From Areca catechu (Eukaryota > Streptophyta > Magnoliopsida > Arecales > Arecaceae): a stretch of 64,000 bases of DNA. Under the pieces are notes generated by a model. It saw nothing but the letters and a program-made list of their open reading frames with translations, did not search any database and was not told the origin of the DNA. The position numbers were made by a program, and so were the translations under genes. Below are positions 44,294 to 55,769 of this stretch, one piece after another (position 1 is the stretch's first letter; the number at the start of each line of letters is the position of its first letter). The stretch covers positions 106,298,877 to 106,362,876 of the forward strand of contig CM038049.1 of assembly GCA_021397845.1 (NCBI GenBank). Reading direction: 5' to 3'.

Positions 44294-45660
44294 TGATGTG
44301 GCACCTTCGCTATGTGGAGCCCACTGGCGACCACGCCGGCAAGAGATCCACCACCTAGACATGGCAGCCCGATGAGGAGCCAAGGTGAGCCCTCCTGCCG
44401 AGGTCAGCTCCCAACCGGAGTCGTGCTCATAGGAAGAGCCCTCCGTCTGAGGTCAGCTCCCGGTCGGGGTCGTGCTTGTGCTGCCAAGGCGAGCCCTCTT
44501 ATCGAGGTCAGCTCCCAACCGGAGTCGTGCTCGTGAGGCGAGCCCTCCGTTTGAGGTTAGCTACCGACCGAGATCGTGCTATGCTGCCAAGGTGAGCCCT
44601 CCTGCCGAGATCAGCTCCCAATTGGAGTCATGTTCGTGAGGCAAGCTCTCCGTCTGAGGTTAGCTCTTGGCCGGGGTCATGCTCATGCTGCCAAGACGAG
44701 CTCTCCTACCGAGGTTAGTTCCTAGCCAGAGTCGTGCTCATGAGGTGAGCCCTTCGTCTGAGGTAAGCTCCCGACTGGGGTCGTGCTCATGCTGCTAAGG
44801 ACGGGCCTCCCGAAGGGAGGTCCCTCCTTGCTATGCGAAGGCCAGAATTCTCGCCAGCGACGGAGGGAAAGATCAACAAAAACTCAAACCACAGCATGGG
44901 GGTCCCTGTCCACATGCAACCTCCGGAAGGTTGCGCAAGCCCTGCCATCAATACAAGCTCTGCGACACGCCGCCCGCATGCTCTGGCAAGGTGAGTTCCG
45001 CCAGGCCCGAGGCCTTGTAATGTGCCGTCATGTCCACCGTACGACCGGAGGACGCTGACCCACGCGGCACAAGATCCAGAATTCCCCCAGAAGGAGGATC
45101 CTGCCATGGCCCCAGGCCCTGCAACACATCGACAGCCCCTCCTGAAATAGAAGCGCCATACCATGTCTCGGCGTCCAAAACAAGAAAAAATAAGAAAGGG
45201 GCACAACACCCTCAAAAGGATACCAGAACAAAGCCCCTGGGGGGAGCTCTGTGCCACCGGAGAGACAGGAGAAAAGAGAAGATAAGAGAGGTAAGAAAAA
45301 ACACCAAGCGAGGGGCGGGGAGAGGTAAGCAAGCAGCTGTAAGCTCAGCAGCCAAGGGATCGGCCGGAGAACCTCCCCGCTCCCCGCTCTCCATTCCTTC
45401 TACTATTTGAACATCACTATCTTGTTACCCCCTGAGGCGAGGGATTCCCCCAAGCTCCCTGCCTTGGAGGTTCTGTTCCTCTCGATTGTCCCACTGATTT
45501 GATCGTCGAAGTGTCCTTGCCGGAATCCCCGGTCTGGGTCTCCTCTGTTTTGCAGGGCAGCGAATCCAGGAGCCCACCGGAGAGTGGAGGACCTAGCCCC
45601 TGGTGGTGGGGCTCGTCCGACACGTTGGAGCTGCAGGCCACGACGATCTTGGCAGCAATA
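44294..45660 (+). repeat. 3' LTR of the 6.3-kb Tat element
   Basis: 1367 bp. It is colinear with 39339-40380 except for extra 104-bp units. The conserved block is at 45495-45540 and the end GGCAGCAATA is the same as in the partner. Confidence 0.93.
44379..44793. repeat. 104-bp tandem array in 3' LTR, four copies
   Basis: Units start GCCAAG or GCTAAG at 44379, 44483, 44586, 44690 and end at 44793. Each has two half-units with GAGGTCAGCTCCCAACCGGA and GAGGTCAGCTCCCGGTCGGG. The partner LTR has one copy. Confidence 0.93.
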
Positions 45661-45669
45661 GTTATGATC

Positions 45670-45872
45670 TTTTTTTTTTGTTGTTGTTGGTTGGTTCTCC
45701 TTCATGGTGTAGGTTATAAAGAGCCATTACCGAGTTTCGGTCTTGACAATCCAAGGTCCTGGAATCGCTAAACTGGTGAAAGACCTAACCCTTGTCAATT
45801 TTTTTCAAGGACTTGAACCCTTGCTATTTTGCTTGTCAGATCAGGCCTTTTACCATCGAACCAAGTAATGCC
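45670..45872 (-). mobile_element. tRNA-derived SINE-like sequence
   Basis: On the minus strand a head from 45872 has an A-box-like TTGGTTCGATGGTAAAAGG (45846-45864) and, about 30 bp on, a B box GGGTTCAAGTCC (45809-45820). A body of some 130 bp follows, then a poly(A) run (plus-strand T run at 45670-45679). These are Pol III promoter and tail features of a plant SINE. I cannot find a clear target duplication, and the adjacent gypsy insertion site may have broken it. Confidence 0.55.
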
Positions 45873-47780
45873 CTCTTCTTCTATTCTTAAAATGTAAGCT
45901 GCCTTTTTCTTTAATTATTATGATGAGCCAGACACTAGCTTCATGCACCTACTTAATTGGTGGTTGATTTTGGTTTCTCTTTGTACCTTGCTTTTGTGTA
46001 CTTTTTTCCTGTGCCTTTCAGGACACACAAAATTCTAAGGTTTTGATCATTCATGAACTTAACATGGTTCAATAATATACTGAAGTGTTTACTGGAAGGT
46101 CACTAGCTAGTAGGAAACTTTCTAGTCTATTCTTTTGGCTTGAACTGTGGTTTCCAACTTTGTTGTGCTGTGTTGACCTAATTTTGAGCGTTCTTATTTT
46201 ATTTTGTTTCTGATATCTCTTATTTAGGTCAGTCACTGATACTATTGTTAGCTTTGATGCCTAGGACTGATAGTTGGGCAATGTTTAGCTTGTTTATTAC
46301 TGCAATAGCAAGCAACCAGAAATTGTTACCGTACGGTGTGGGTTTCAAGAAGGGGGGTGGAGTTCCGAAATCCAGCTGCTGAATTGAGCAGATCAGTTCG
46401 ACTGGGCTGTTTAAAATGGATCCTCACCCAATACTGCTGGTTCGTTCCAAATTCCTGGTTCTTTGCCTTATTCTTCAACACAAGTTACCTGATTCCCAGC
46501 ATCTTCTTCATTTACCTCACAGCTTGCCATATCCATCCATTCTCCTGCAACATATCTGGCACCTTCCATCCGTCCATTCTCCAACTCCTTCAAGCACGGA
46601 ATGCCTGTCCGTACTTTTTCCTATTGCACCTCACATAATCCTTGTGTCTTGCTTTCTTACTCTGGATAGTAAATATGTGCGAAGGGTTGATAATCATATG
46701 TGCCTGTGTAGATATATCATGGCTGATTCATGGGTTGCTAAGATGCAGTGTCAAGTAATATGTTGCTGCCAAAAGTTGCAAGAAGTATGTACCTAGATGG
46801 TTCGCCATTCTGAGCTCCTGATTACCGATCAGAGTGAAAACAAAATAAAGAATTCTATTCTCCACAGCTTTCAATGCAAGTTTTAGGTCATCTTTCATTT
46901 GTTGATTGCCACAATGGTTTACAAGATTTCCGCATATTCTGAGATTTCCCTCAAGCTTATGTTCATTTATTTTCCTCTGTGCAAATAATTGCTTATTCAT
47001 TCCAATGTTCTTTTAATCATATTCTTTTAAAGTTTATATTTGGACGAGATTAATTAAAGTTCTTGATGCTGGAGTATGAGATCGTGATTAAAGGATTTAA
47101 GACAATGTTAGATATTTTCAGCTTGAAATTCTGTCAATGCAAATATATTCAAGAGTGCTTGACATGTAAGGGTTGTTCTCTAAGATTAAGCTAATATTGT
47201 TGCTTCTCATAATGACATCAGAAATGCTGTATATACAAAATGTGTTTTAAAGTGCTTCGCATAGCGGCTACAAGTGTGCCTCTCTATGGTAAGGTAATAA
47301 GTGGCCCCATAATGATATGACAAATTTATTAACACCGCCAATGTGTTTTAAAGTGCCTAGCATATCAACTACAAGGGCGCTCTATGATAATTAAATAAAT
47401 CATATCTCATATTGATATGGCAAATTTACTGGTAGTGCTGCTGCTGCTATCACTATATATCACTATTGCTGAACGTTCAAAGTAGTTTTCTAATGGAACG
47501 ATACCAATTATATGACATCTCTGTAAATGATAGCTTTTCAGACATCAAGATAAGTATGAGATCTTTGGACAAGTCTTTAGGCTCTACACTGCTTGTTGGT
47601 GGTCTCAACATCAAAGAGGTGCATGTGGAGGAGACCTGGCAACCAAGGCTGACTATTTTTAATGTAGGATGAAGCTACGCCACCTATCCTCTTTGATCAA
47701 CTTTCAGTCCTAATGAAAGATCATTATCCTTTTGGCATTCAAGATCCGGTGCTCTTCGGATGGGTAAAGATAATATTCCA
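45873..47780. other. Unassigned AT-rich sequence
   Basis: No domain-bearing frame. An imperfect direct repeat of about 101 bp starts TGTGTTTTAAAGTGC at 47241 and 47342. Confidence 0.5.
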
Positions 47781-47789
47781 AGGCCCTTG

Positions 47790-48000
47790 GCCTGGTTGAG
47801 CCGGGGTTTAGGTCCTCTATCCAGTTGATATTTATCCTGGTTGAACCTCGGCTTAGATCCTCTATCCAGTTTATATTCGTCCTAGTTGAGCCTTGGTTTA
47901 GATCCTCTATCCAGTTTATATTCGTCCTAGTTGAGCCTTGGCTTAGATCCTCTATCCAGTTGATATTTATCCTAGTTGACCTTCGGCTTGGAGATATTTT
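47790..48000. repeat. 45-bp tandem array, about four copies
   Basis: TCCTCTATCCAGTT recurs at about 47811, 47856, 47901 and 47946. The 15-codon period keeps a 60-codon frame open (RSSIQFIFVLVEPW repeats), which I regard as accidental. Shorter degenerate units (CCTCAGCCTGGTTCA-like) continue to about 48280. Confidence 0.88.
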
Positions 48001-48563
48001 ATCCTAGTTGATCTTTAGCATGAATGATCCTTAGTCTAGTTGATCTTTATCTTGATTGACCATTCGTCTAGTTGATTTTTAGTTTCATTAAATGCCCACC
48101 TTACTCTTAGCAAGTGAGCTTTGATGTATTAGTCATTTCTCCAAAATTCTCGGCCTAATTGACCCTCAACCTAGTTCATCCTCAGCCTGGAGAAGTCTTA
48201 GTTTGGTTCATCCTCAGCCTGGTTCACCTTCAGTCAGGTTTACCTTTAGCTTGGTTGACCTTTAGCCTCGGTAAAGGTTCATTCCATCCTCAGTAGTCTA
48301 AATTTGGTAGTTTTCGAGCACCTTAGAATGGCATGCTGAGATTCTTATCCATAATTGACTCTCGACCTTAGCAGGGGATCGGGTCTAACCCAAGGTCCAT
48401 ACATCCAAGAAGAGGGAAATCCTTGAAAAAATATTTTTAGCCAACCAACCAGGAAGGCAAAAAGCCGATGCTCATCCCCATGCATATAGTGACATGGTTA
48501 GGAGTCATATCTTGTAATCTTCACCAAATCCCCTCTATTAAGGGGAGCATGGTCTGTTGCAAG
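48001..48563. other. Degenerate repeat-rich spacer
   Basis: Decayed short repeats to about 48300, then sequence without assignable features up to the chromovirus-like LTR. It may be an eroded LTR, but I cannot find its ends. Confidence 0.4.
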
Positions 48564-49110
48564 TGTGAGGCCCAACCCAATTTCAGCTGGCCTGATCCAT
48601 GCAAAACTTGGACTGAAATTAGCAACTGGGTTGCCGACTTCAGTTCGAATTATGCGAGGCATCAAACTGCTGGATTGATTGGCGAAGGAGTTGGAGAGGA
48701 TGGGTCGATGGCGTGGGGAATAGGGATCCTTCCTTATAGAGGAAGGTTTCCTTGCATGCCTCGGCCAATTCGAACTCGTCTTACTTTGGTGGCCATTGAA
48801 ATCGGATGCCGACCTCGCCGGTAAGCTCCCTTTTCTGTCTCCTCTCGAGTGTGGGCATGAGTAGAGGTGATCGACAGGAGTTCGTCTCCTCTCGAGCATG
48901 GGCTTGAGTAAAGACGACCGGTGGGGGGGGTTCGTTTCATTTTTTATGGATTTTGGTAGGTGGTCGGACGGTCGTTGAGATCGCCGCCGGTCCCCTCCTT
49001 CCTTCCAGCCTTCCTTTAGGAGAGATGGGTTGGCTCGGTTGGGAGAGATGGGAGTGGGTTTTGGAGAGAGAAAGAAGAGAGAGTTGGGAGAGAGGAGAGA
49101 GAAAAGAAAG

Positions 49111-50511
49111 TGTTGCCCAGAGATGATGAAGATGCAACCCAGGAGGGGAGGTGAATTGGACTTTAAAACATTTTCGCAATACTTCAAATAATGTGCCAAT
49201 TCAAAACATATATTTGTGAGCATGATAATAAAGTGCAGTAGAAATAAAGAAATAAATGCAAGAATAAAAATAATCACAAAAACAAAGATTTATAGTGGTT
49301 TGGTGTACTCCAAGGTATCTACATCCACTCCCCAAGTTTTTCTTGGGAATTCACTATAATCACCAAGATTACAGCCAACTTGTTTTCCGGGCTCACAAGT
49401 CAAAATCCCTTGGTTTTTACGGGCTAACCAAAAATCCTTTGGTTTTCACGGGCTCACCAAAAATCTCTTGGTTTTGCGGGTTAACCAAGAACCTAGTTGG
49501 TTTTACAGGCTCACCAATAACCTAGTTGATTTTACGGGCTCACCAACAACCTTGATGGTTTTCCGGGCTAATCAACAATCCAACTTGTTTTCACAGGCTC
49601 ACAAGTTAAAACCTTTGGTTTTTATCACATAGGCTCACCAACAACCTAGATGGTTTTCTCAAGACTCACCATCAACCTAGATACTAGTTTCAATTCCATT
49701 GAAACTAGTAAGCAATACAAGTACAAGAATAACAATGAAAATATAAAAGCTTTCTAACAAAAAGTAGATTTATCTTTGAGGCACTTGATTGTTGTTGTTG
49801 AACTTGTCTCCATGTTGTAGAAGCTTTAATGAATGCTTGAAGATGCCACTCTTGGAAGCTCCCTCTTCACTTTGAATCCTTGGAGGCTCAACACTTTCAA
49901 TATTGAATCCTTAAAAATCCTTTACATATTTTTTCTTGTAAACCAAAGAATTTATCATTCAAACAATGGATTCTCTTCTTTCCCAAGAGCTTAGTAGTGT
50001 ATAAATAGCCCTCCATACCTTTTTGACCGTTTGTGACTGTTGGAGGAGAAAATATAGCTGTTGGAGCCAAGTTGGGGAAGTTCTGCATTTTAGAAAAACT
50101 AGTCATTAGACCTTGAGTCGATCTCATGAGTCGACACTTGATCCATGAGTTGGCACTTGACCAAAAATATCTTCTGAAGTCTTCTGCTTTGCACTGGTGA
50201 GTCAACACTTGATCTGGTGAGTCGACACCTTGAGTCGACACTTTAGTTCCATGAGTCGACACTTGACCAAATTTCTGAAATCACCATGTTCTGTATCCCG
50301 TTTGGTCTCAGGCCTTGAGTCGACACTTCACTGTTCATGAATCGATACTTTGAGTCGACACTTGGATTTCATGATCGACACTTGGCTGCACCAGTGCTGA
50401 AACTTCTCTAAATTGAAATCTTGAGTACCTATATCTGATTTACACACATAATGCACAATTAGTACTCAAATATACTTAAGTATTTTGTCATAATCAAAAC
50501 TAGAGTCAACA
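49111..50511 (-). repeat. 3' LTR of the SIRE-like element
   Basis: 1401 bp. It contains a run of about 33-bp units built on GGTTTTCACGGGCTCACCAA (about 49400-49680) and repeats of a GAGTCGACACTTGA motif (about 50110-50390). Confidence 0.92.
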
Positions 50512-50818
50512 ATCTCCTCCTTTTTGATAATGACAAAATCTTTAAGTATATAAATAAGGTAAGCTCAAAAATAAATATAACATGCTCCAAAAGATTAATA
50601 CTAAGCATAGAGTAATGTAGCAATGAAAAACATTGAGCTCCCCCTCAAAATATGATCTAAAAATGATTTTTCAAAAGCTCTCCCTCAACATATAATTTGT
50701 AAATTCTTTTCAAAGTTTTTCAAAAAATTCAAACTTCAAATTTTCAAACTTGAGCTGCCATGATCTTTAACTCAAAACCGTTAGATTTTCAAAAAGAGTA
50801 CCAGGCTCTGATACCACT
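50512..50818 (-). other. Interior of the SIRE-like element
   Basis: 307 bp containing only the primer site at its right end and the purine tract at its left end, with AT-rich sequence between. Confidence 0.92.
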
Positions 50819-52251
50819 TGTTGCTCAGAGATGACGATGATGCAACCCAAGAGGGGGGGCGGGGGTGAATTAGACTTTAAAACTTTTCGCAATATTTCAA
50901 ATAATGTGTCAATTCATAACATATGTTTGTGAGCATGATAATAAAGTGCAGCGGAAATAAAGAAATAAATGCAAGAATAAAAATAATCACAAATACATAA
51001 AGATTTATAGTGGTTTGGTGCACTCCAAGGTACCTACATCCACTCCCCAAGTTTTTCTTGGGAACTCACTATAATCACCAAGATTACAGCCAACTTATTT
51101 TCCGGGCTCATAAGTCAAAACTTCTTGTTTTCACGGGCTAACAAAAAATTCCTTGGTTTTCATGGGCTCACCAAAAATCCCTTAGTTTTGTGGGATAACC
51201 AAGAACCTAGTTGCTTTTACGGGCTCACCAACATCCTAGTTGGTTTTACGGGCTCACCAACAATCTTAATAGTTTTCTAGGCTAACCAATAATCCAACTT
51301 GTTTTCACGGGCTCACAAGTCAAAACCCTTGGTTTTTATCACATAGTTTCACCAACATTTAGATGATTTTCTCAAGGCTCACTATCAACCTAGATACTAG
51401 TTTCAATTCCATTAAAACTAGTAAGCAATACAAGTACAAAAATAATAATGAAAATATAAAAGCTTTCTTACAAAAAGTGGATTTATCTTTGAGGCACTTG
51501 ATTGTTGTTGTTGTGCTTGTCTCCATGTTGTAGAAGCTTCAATGGATGCTTGAAGATGCCGCTCTTGGAAGCTCCCTCTTCACTTTGAATCCTTGAAGGC
51601 TCAACACTCTCAATATTGAATCCTTAAAAATCCTTTACATATTTTTTCTTATAAACCAAAGGATTTATCATTCAAACCATGGATTCTCTTCTTCCCCAAG
51701 AGCTGAGTGGTGTATAAATAGCCCTCCATACCTTTTTGACCGTTTGTGACTATTGGAGGAGAAAATATAGCCGCTGGAGCCAAGTTGGAGAAGTTCTACA
51801 CTTCAAAAAAACTAGCAGTTAGACCTTGAGTTGACCTCATGAGTCGATACTTGATCCATGAGTCGATCTCATGAGTCGACACTTGACCAAAAATATCTTC
51901 TAAAATCTTCTACTCTGCACTGGTGAGTCAACACTTCATCTGGTGAGTCGACATCTTGAGTCGACACTTTAGTTTCGTGAGTCGATACTTGACCAAACTC
52001 CTGAAATCACCGCATGTTCTGTATCATATTTGGTCTCAGCATGAGTTGATACTTTGAGTCGACACTTCACTATTCATGAGTCGATACTTTGAGTCGACAC
52101 TTGGATTTCATGAGTCGACATTTGGCTGCACCAGTGCTGAAACTTCTCTAAATTGAAATCTTGAGTACCTATATCTGATTTACACACTTAATGCACAATT
52201 AGTACTCAAATATACTTAAGTATTTTGTCATAATCAAAACCAGAGTCAACA
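50819..52251 (-). repeat. 5' LTR of the SIRE-like element
   Basis: 1433 bp, colinear with 49111-50511 and carrying the same two internal repeat patches. Differences are spread along the length, more than between the Copia 1 LTRs by eye. Confidence 0.92.
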
Positions 52252-53466
52252 GAAAGAAAGGAAGGGAGAAAAGAACTGGATTGTCGAGGGTGTCCCGGGA
52301 TAATCTAGTTTTTTTTTTAGTTTATATATATATATATATATATAGAAAATTAATTGTATGATTAAAAAAAAATTATTGGTCAGGATCGTCATTGTCCTTG
52401 GAAGACCAGGTATAGTGTTTGAATTGTACTTAGTTGGTGGATACTCTTCGGTAAGTTATCTCTCTGTAGTATATTTTGCCATACATGATGTGAACTTAAT
52501 ATTTATTATATTATTGAATTTTACTGTATACATTCTATGCTATATATTGATGACTTAATATGATATGAGGTTAAACATATGTGTTTAAAAATGCTCTATG
52601 TCATGGGTTGAGTTAATTTTTGACACTCTCTAGTCTGACTATGATTACACGAGTTAGGATCTAGTCTCCTTTTGGACCTCTAGTTGGGCTATCACTGGCG
52701 CATAATCGATGAGTAGTATGTGTACATAGGAGCTAGTTTTCCTTGTAGGCCTAGCCAGTGGGACGATTGCTGGTACATGTAGAGGATGCATGTTTTTCGT
52801 GTAATTTCAGAGCTAGTTTTTCTTTTGGGCCTCCAGTGGGGCTATCACTGGTGCATGACCGATGAGCGGTATGTGTACACTGGATCTAATCTCTTTCGGG
52901 GCTAGCCACCGGCCGATCATAGCCATGTCAAAGGGACTAGATGAGTGAGTGTGGATGTCTATCTTAAAGAGTGAGTTGTTAGAAAAGTAGTAAATAAGGT
53001 TAATAATGAAAACTTAATTGAATTGGCTTTATTCTATTATTATGTTTAGTTTATTAGTATGCATTGATTTATTCAAGTTATCTTACTCCTTATTCATGGT
53101 AGATTTGTATATGAGATTTATGATAACTTACTGGATTTAGAGAACTCACTTTATTCCCTTATATTTTTTTTTAGGACCAGAGGAACATGTGGGCTTGGAA
53201 ACCAGTCAGTGAGGAACTTAGGACCTAGTGGACATTATTGCTTTTATATTTAATATTCAGTAAAATTTAAATATGTGGCTATTAGTTTTTATGAACATTT
53301 GAATTAGTTTATCTAATAAAAATCTGTGTATGCCTGGTTGAAGAATTATTACTGGAATTATGATATGATGCAGGCCTTGTGTGTCCAAGAAAAAAATAAA
53401 CGTAAGGGCATATAGCTGTCTGTTGTGCATTCGGCTCGGGTTTGGGATCGGGCATGACAGATTTAG

Positions 53467-53482
53467 TGGTATCAAAGCTAGG
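53467..53482 (+). other. Primer-binding site of the chromovirus-like element
   Basis: TGGTATCAAAGCTAGG, seven bases after the presumed LTR end, an initiator-Met-type site. Confidence 0.8.
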
Positions 53483-53627
53483 CTATCTTAAAATCAAGAT
53501 GACATAGATAGTGAGTGTGGGGTAGAGTTAATTAGGACAAGTCTAAGACATTTAAAGTAACAAGCAAGCTTATATCATTAAATTGACTTTCTTTTGTGAA
53601 TAGGTGAGAATGGCCTGAACCCGATCC

Positions 53628-54682
53628 ATGCGAATGTCAAATCCTAATGATTGCACTTCTCAAGCTCCTGGTACTTCACAAGTAGCAGGTCTATCCTTGG
53701 CTGCCAGTGCCTCCGGGACTCGTAGCCCATCACCTGATCAGGGTGGGAGCCGAGCAGTTAGTCCACCCCCTCAGCAGCATGACCTGAGGACAGCCAATTT
53801 TGATGGTCAGGTGGCAAGCCTTATGCAAGCTCTAACTGGACTTGTTAAGGAAATGAGATAACAGGGAAGTAGAAATGGTCAGTCTTCTAAGACGGATCGG
53901 GGAATCATGAAATTCAAGAAGCTGGCACCTCCTACCTTTGAGGGCTCCACTGAACCTACTGAATCATTGAAATGGCTGAAGGAAATGGAAAAGTTTTTGC
54001 CAGTATGGACTATACAGATCAAGAAAAGGTTTGTTTTGCTACTTATCAATTACAGGGCGAAGCTTTTGAATGGTGTGAAGCTGTCAAGAGGTAGCATGGT
54101 ATTGAAGAGCCGATTACCTGGAACAATTTTGTCAATAGTTCTTGGATATGTATTTTCCAGAAAGTCTTAGATTTGAGAAAAAAAGTGAATTTACGAGACT
54201 GATACAAGGGAACATGACAGTGGCATAATATGAAGCCAAGTTTATTGAATTATCCCATTTTGCTTCGGATTTGGTGGCTACGGATGTTATCAAGGCTTGG
54301 AGATTTGTGAAAGGGCTAAAACCCAGGTTTCGTGCTGGAGTGAGACCGATGCAACTGGCTTCGTATCGGGATATGGTTAGTAAAGCTAAAATTATGGAGC
54401 AGGAGGTTGACAACATGCAATAAGAAAGAGAACGACAACTGAGAAAAAGATCCAGATCTGATGGACAACAAGGTAGTCGATACCCTGGCAAATAAACTAG
54501 ACAGCGAGGAATTCAAAGGAAGGATCCAGGACCTCAGCAGGGAAATAGTCCTCATTGTAAAAGGTGTCAGGGTTTTTATTTGGAGCAGGATTGCCACTGG
54601 TTTTCCGAAGCTTGTTTTAACTGTGGTCAGCAAGGCCACAGAGCAATGGATTGCCCTTGTTCTCTGAATTCTAGATACCAAC
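53628..54682 (+). pseudogene. Chromovirus-like gag, decayed and cut
   Basis: Starts near the ATG at 53628. TAA at 53859-53861 follows KEMR; then the capsid segment FKKLAPPTFEGSTEPTESLK appears, with a frameshift near 53995, TAG near 54090 and further shifts. The order is still clear: capsid helices (LKPRFRAGVRPMQLASYRDM), then a CCHC knuckle CFNCGQQGHRAMDC near 54610-54655. It ends in the Tat insertion at 54683. It cannot make a working capsid. Confidence 0.88.
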
Positions 54683-55769
54683 TGATACGGCTATATCCGC
54701 TGACGTGGAGTCCATCTGGATGTCGGTTGTCAGCTGGTACGTGGAGGTGCCACCTGAGCATGGTGCCTAAGTGAGGAGCCGAAGTGAGCCCCCTACCGAG
54801 GTCAGTTCCCGACCGGGGTCGAGCTCACACTACCACCAACTGAAGGAAGGAGGATGACAGAGATTCAAATCATGTTGGGAAAGAGGGTTGTCTTCATCAA
54901 GACCCCATCACTGGGATGGTATAACTGACAGGCGACGAGCCACTGCCTGAGGCCTGTAGAGGGGGACATCTCGCTGGAGCACCAGGATCCTCTCAGGCCC
55001 CGATTTACATTGATCGGGAAGGAACGCCCCATTCAAGGTGCAGTGCCCCTCAACCTATCGTCTGCATCACCCACAAGAAGAAGATCGCGCTAAAGGATCA
55101 AACCCTGGGGTGACTGCCCGCATACCAACGCTCTGCCAAGCTTCCCAAAACATGGCAACCAACCAGAATATTAGAGCCAGTGACATAACTCCCTACCACA
55201 AAGGGAGAAAGGGGAGCTCATGCACAGTCCCTGAATGCTATCAGATGTCAACCCTCGGGACTCCTCCAGAAAGGGAACATCTGGGAAGCAAGCTCAAGGG
55301 GCAACATTGCCTCTCTATAACAAACTAAAAGGGACCTCCGACCAAAGCAAATGAGGAAGAGGACAAGCCACAAGCAAGCAAGGGGCAAACGAGGTAATTG
55401 TCGGCACACAGAAGTGGAGAGCAAACCAGACGAAACACTCTGAGGCTACTGGGGAATTCGTCGGAAGAATCCCACGGACACAACCAACCTTGCTCTGGCT
55501 CTCCTCTACTGACGCTCCTTTCTCACTTTCTCACTTTCTTTTCTCTAAAAGACAACCTCCGAATGCGGATACCTCATCAAGATCCACCGAGGAGGATCTT
55601 TTCTCCTGGATCGCCCATTGACTTGATCATTGGAGTGCCCCCACCGGAATCCCCGGCATGGATCTCTTTTTCTTTTACAGGATTGGGTACACATACAGGA
55701 TTCCAGACGAGGAGGGCGATGCCCGATACCGCATCGGAGCTACAGGCCATGATGGTCTAGGCGGTAATA
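54683..55769 (+). repeat. 5' LTR of the second Tat element
   Basis: 1087 bp from TGATACGGCTATATCCGCTG to GGCGGTAATA. The conserved block is at 55619-55664. It has no expanded tandem array. A primer site TTGGCATGCCAGG follows at 55772. Confidence 0.88.

Larger units (their letters stand above)
39339..45660 (+). mobile_element. Non-autonomous Tat-family gypsy element, 6.3 kb
   Basis: Two LTRs (39339-40380 and 44294-45660), both beginning TGATGTGGCACCTTCGCT and ending GGCAGCAATA, flanked by perfect GTTAT duplications (39334-39338 and 45661-45665). A primer site follows the first LTR, and a purine-rich GGGAGTGGGGCGCAT precedes the second. The interior lacks gag and pol. Instead it carries two tandem arrays and an antisense ORF, the parts that in full Tat elements lie between pol and the 3' LTR. 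It therefore looks like a deletion derivative that was still mobilised, since both LTRs and the duplication are intact. Confidence 0.93.
49111..52251 (-). mobile_element. SIRE/Maximus-like non-autonomous element, 307-bp interior
   Basis: LTRs 49111-50511 and 50819-52251 (plus-strand ends TGTTGC and GTCAACA), flanked by perfect GAAAG duplications at 49106-49110 and 52252-52256. The minus-strand primer site TGGTATCAGAGCC is at 50804-50816. On the same strand, the purine tract AAAAAGGAGGAGAT adjoins the 49111-50511 LTR, so the element runs right to left. The tract and LTR start TGTTGACTC resemble SIRE/Maximus Copia elements. There is no protein-coding capacity in 307 bp. Confidence 0.93.
48564..54682 (+). 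mobile_element. Chromovirus-like gypsy element, 5' LTR and gag only
   Basis: The LTR appears to run from TGTGAGGCCCAACCC at 48564 to GGGCATGACA at 53459. After the nested element is removed, its two parts join at a GA-rich tract (about 1.75 kb total). A primer site and a decayed gag follow. Gag is cut at 54682 by a Tat element, so pol and the 3' LTR are not in view. The gag style resembles Tekay/Del chromoviruses, but no chromodomain can be seen here. The left LTR boundary is the least certain point. Confidence 0.7.

Noticed and set aside
45800..45872. A tRNA gene
   Set aside because: A and B boxes are present but no cloverleaf or acceptor stem can be drawn; an A-tailed body follows, as in a SINE.
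55038..55760. Two plus-strand frames after 55000 as host genes
   Set aside because: They fall inside the Tat LTR 54683-55769.
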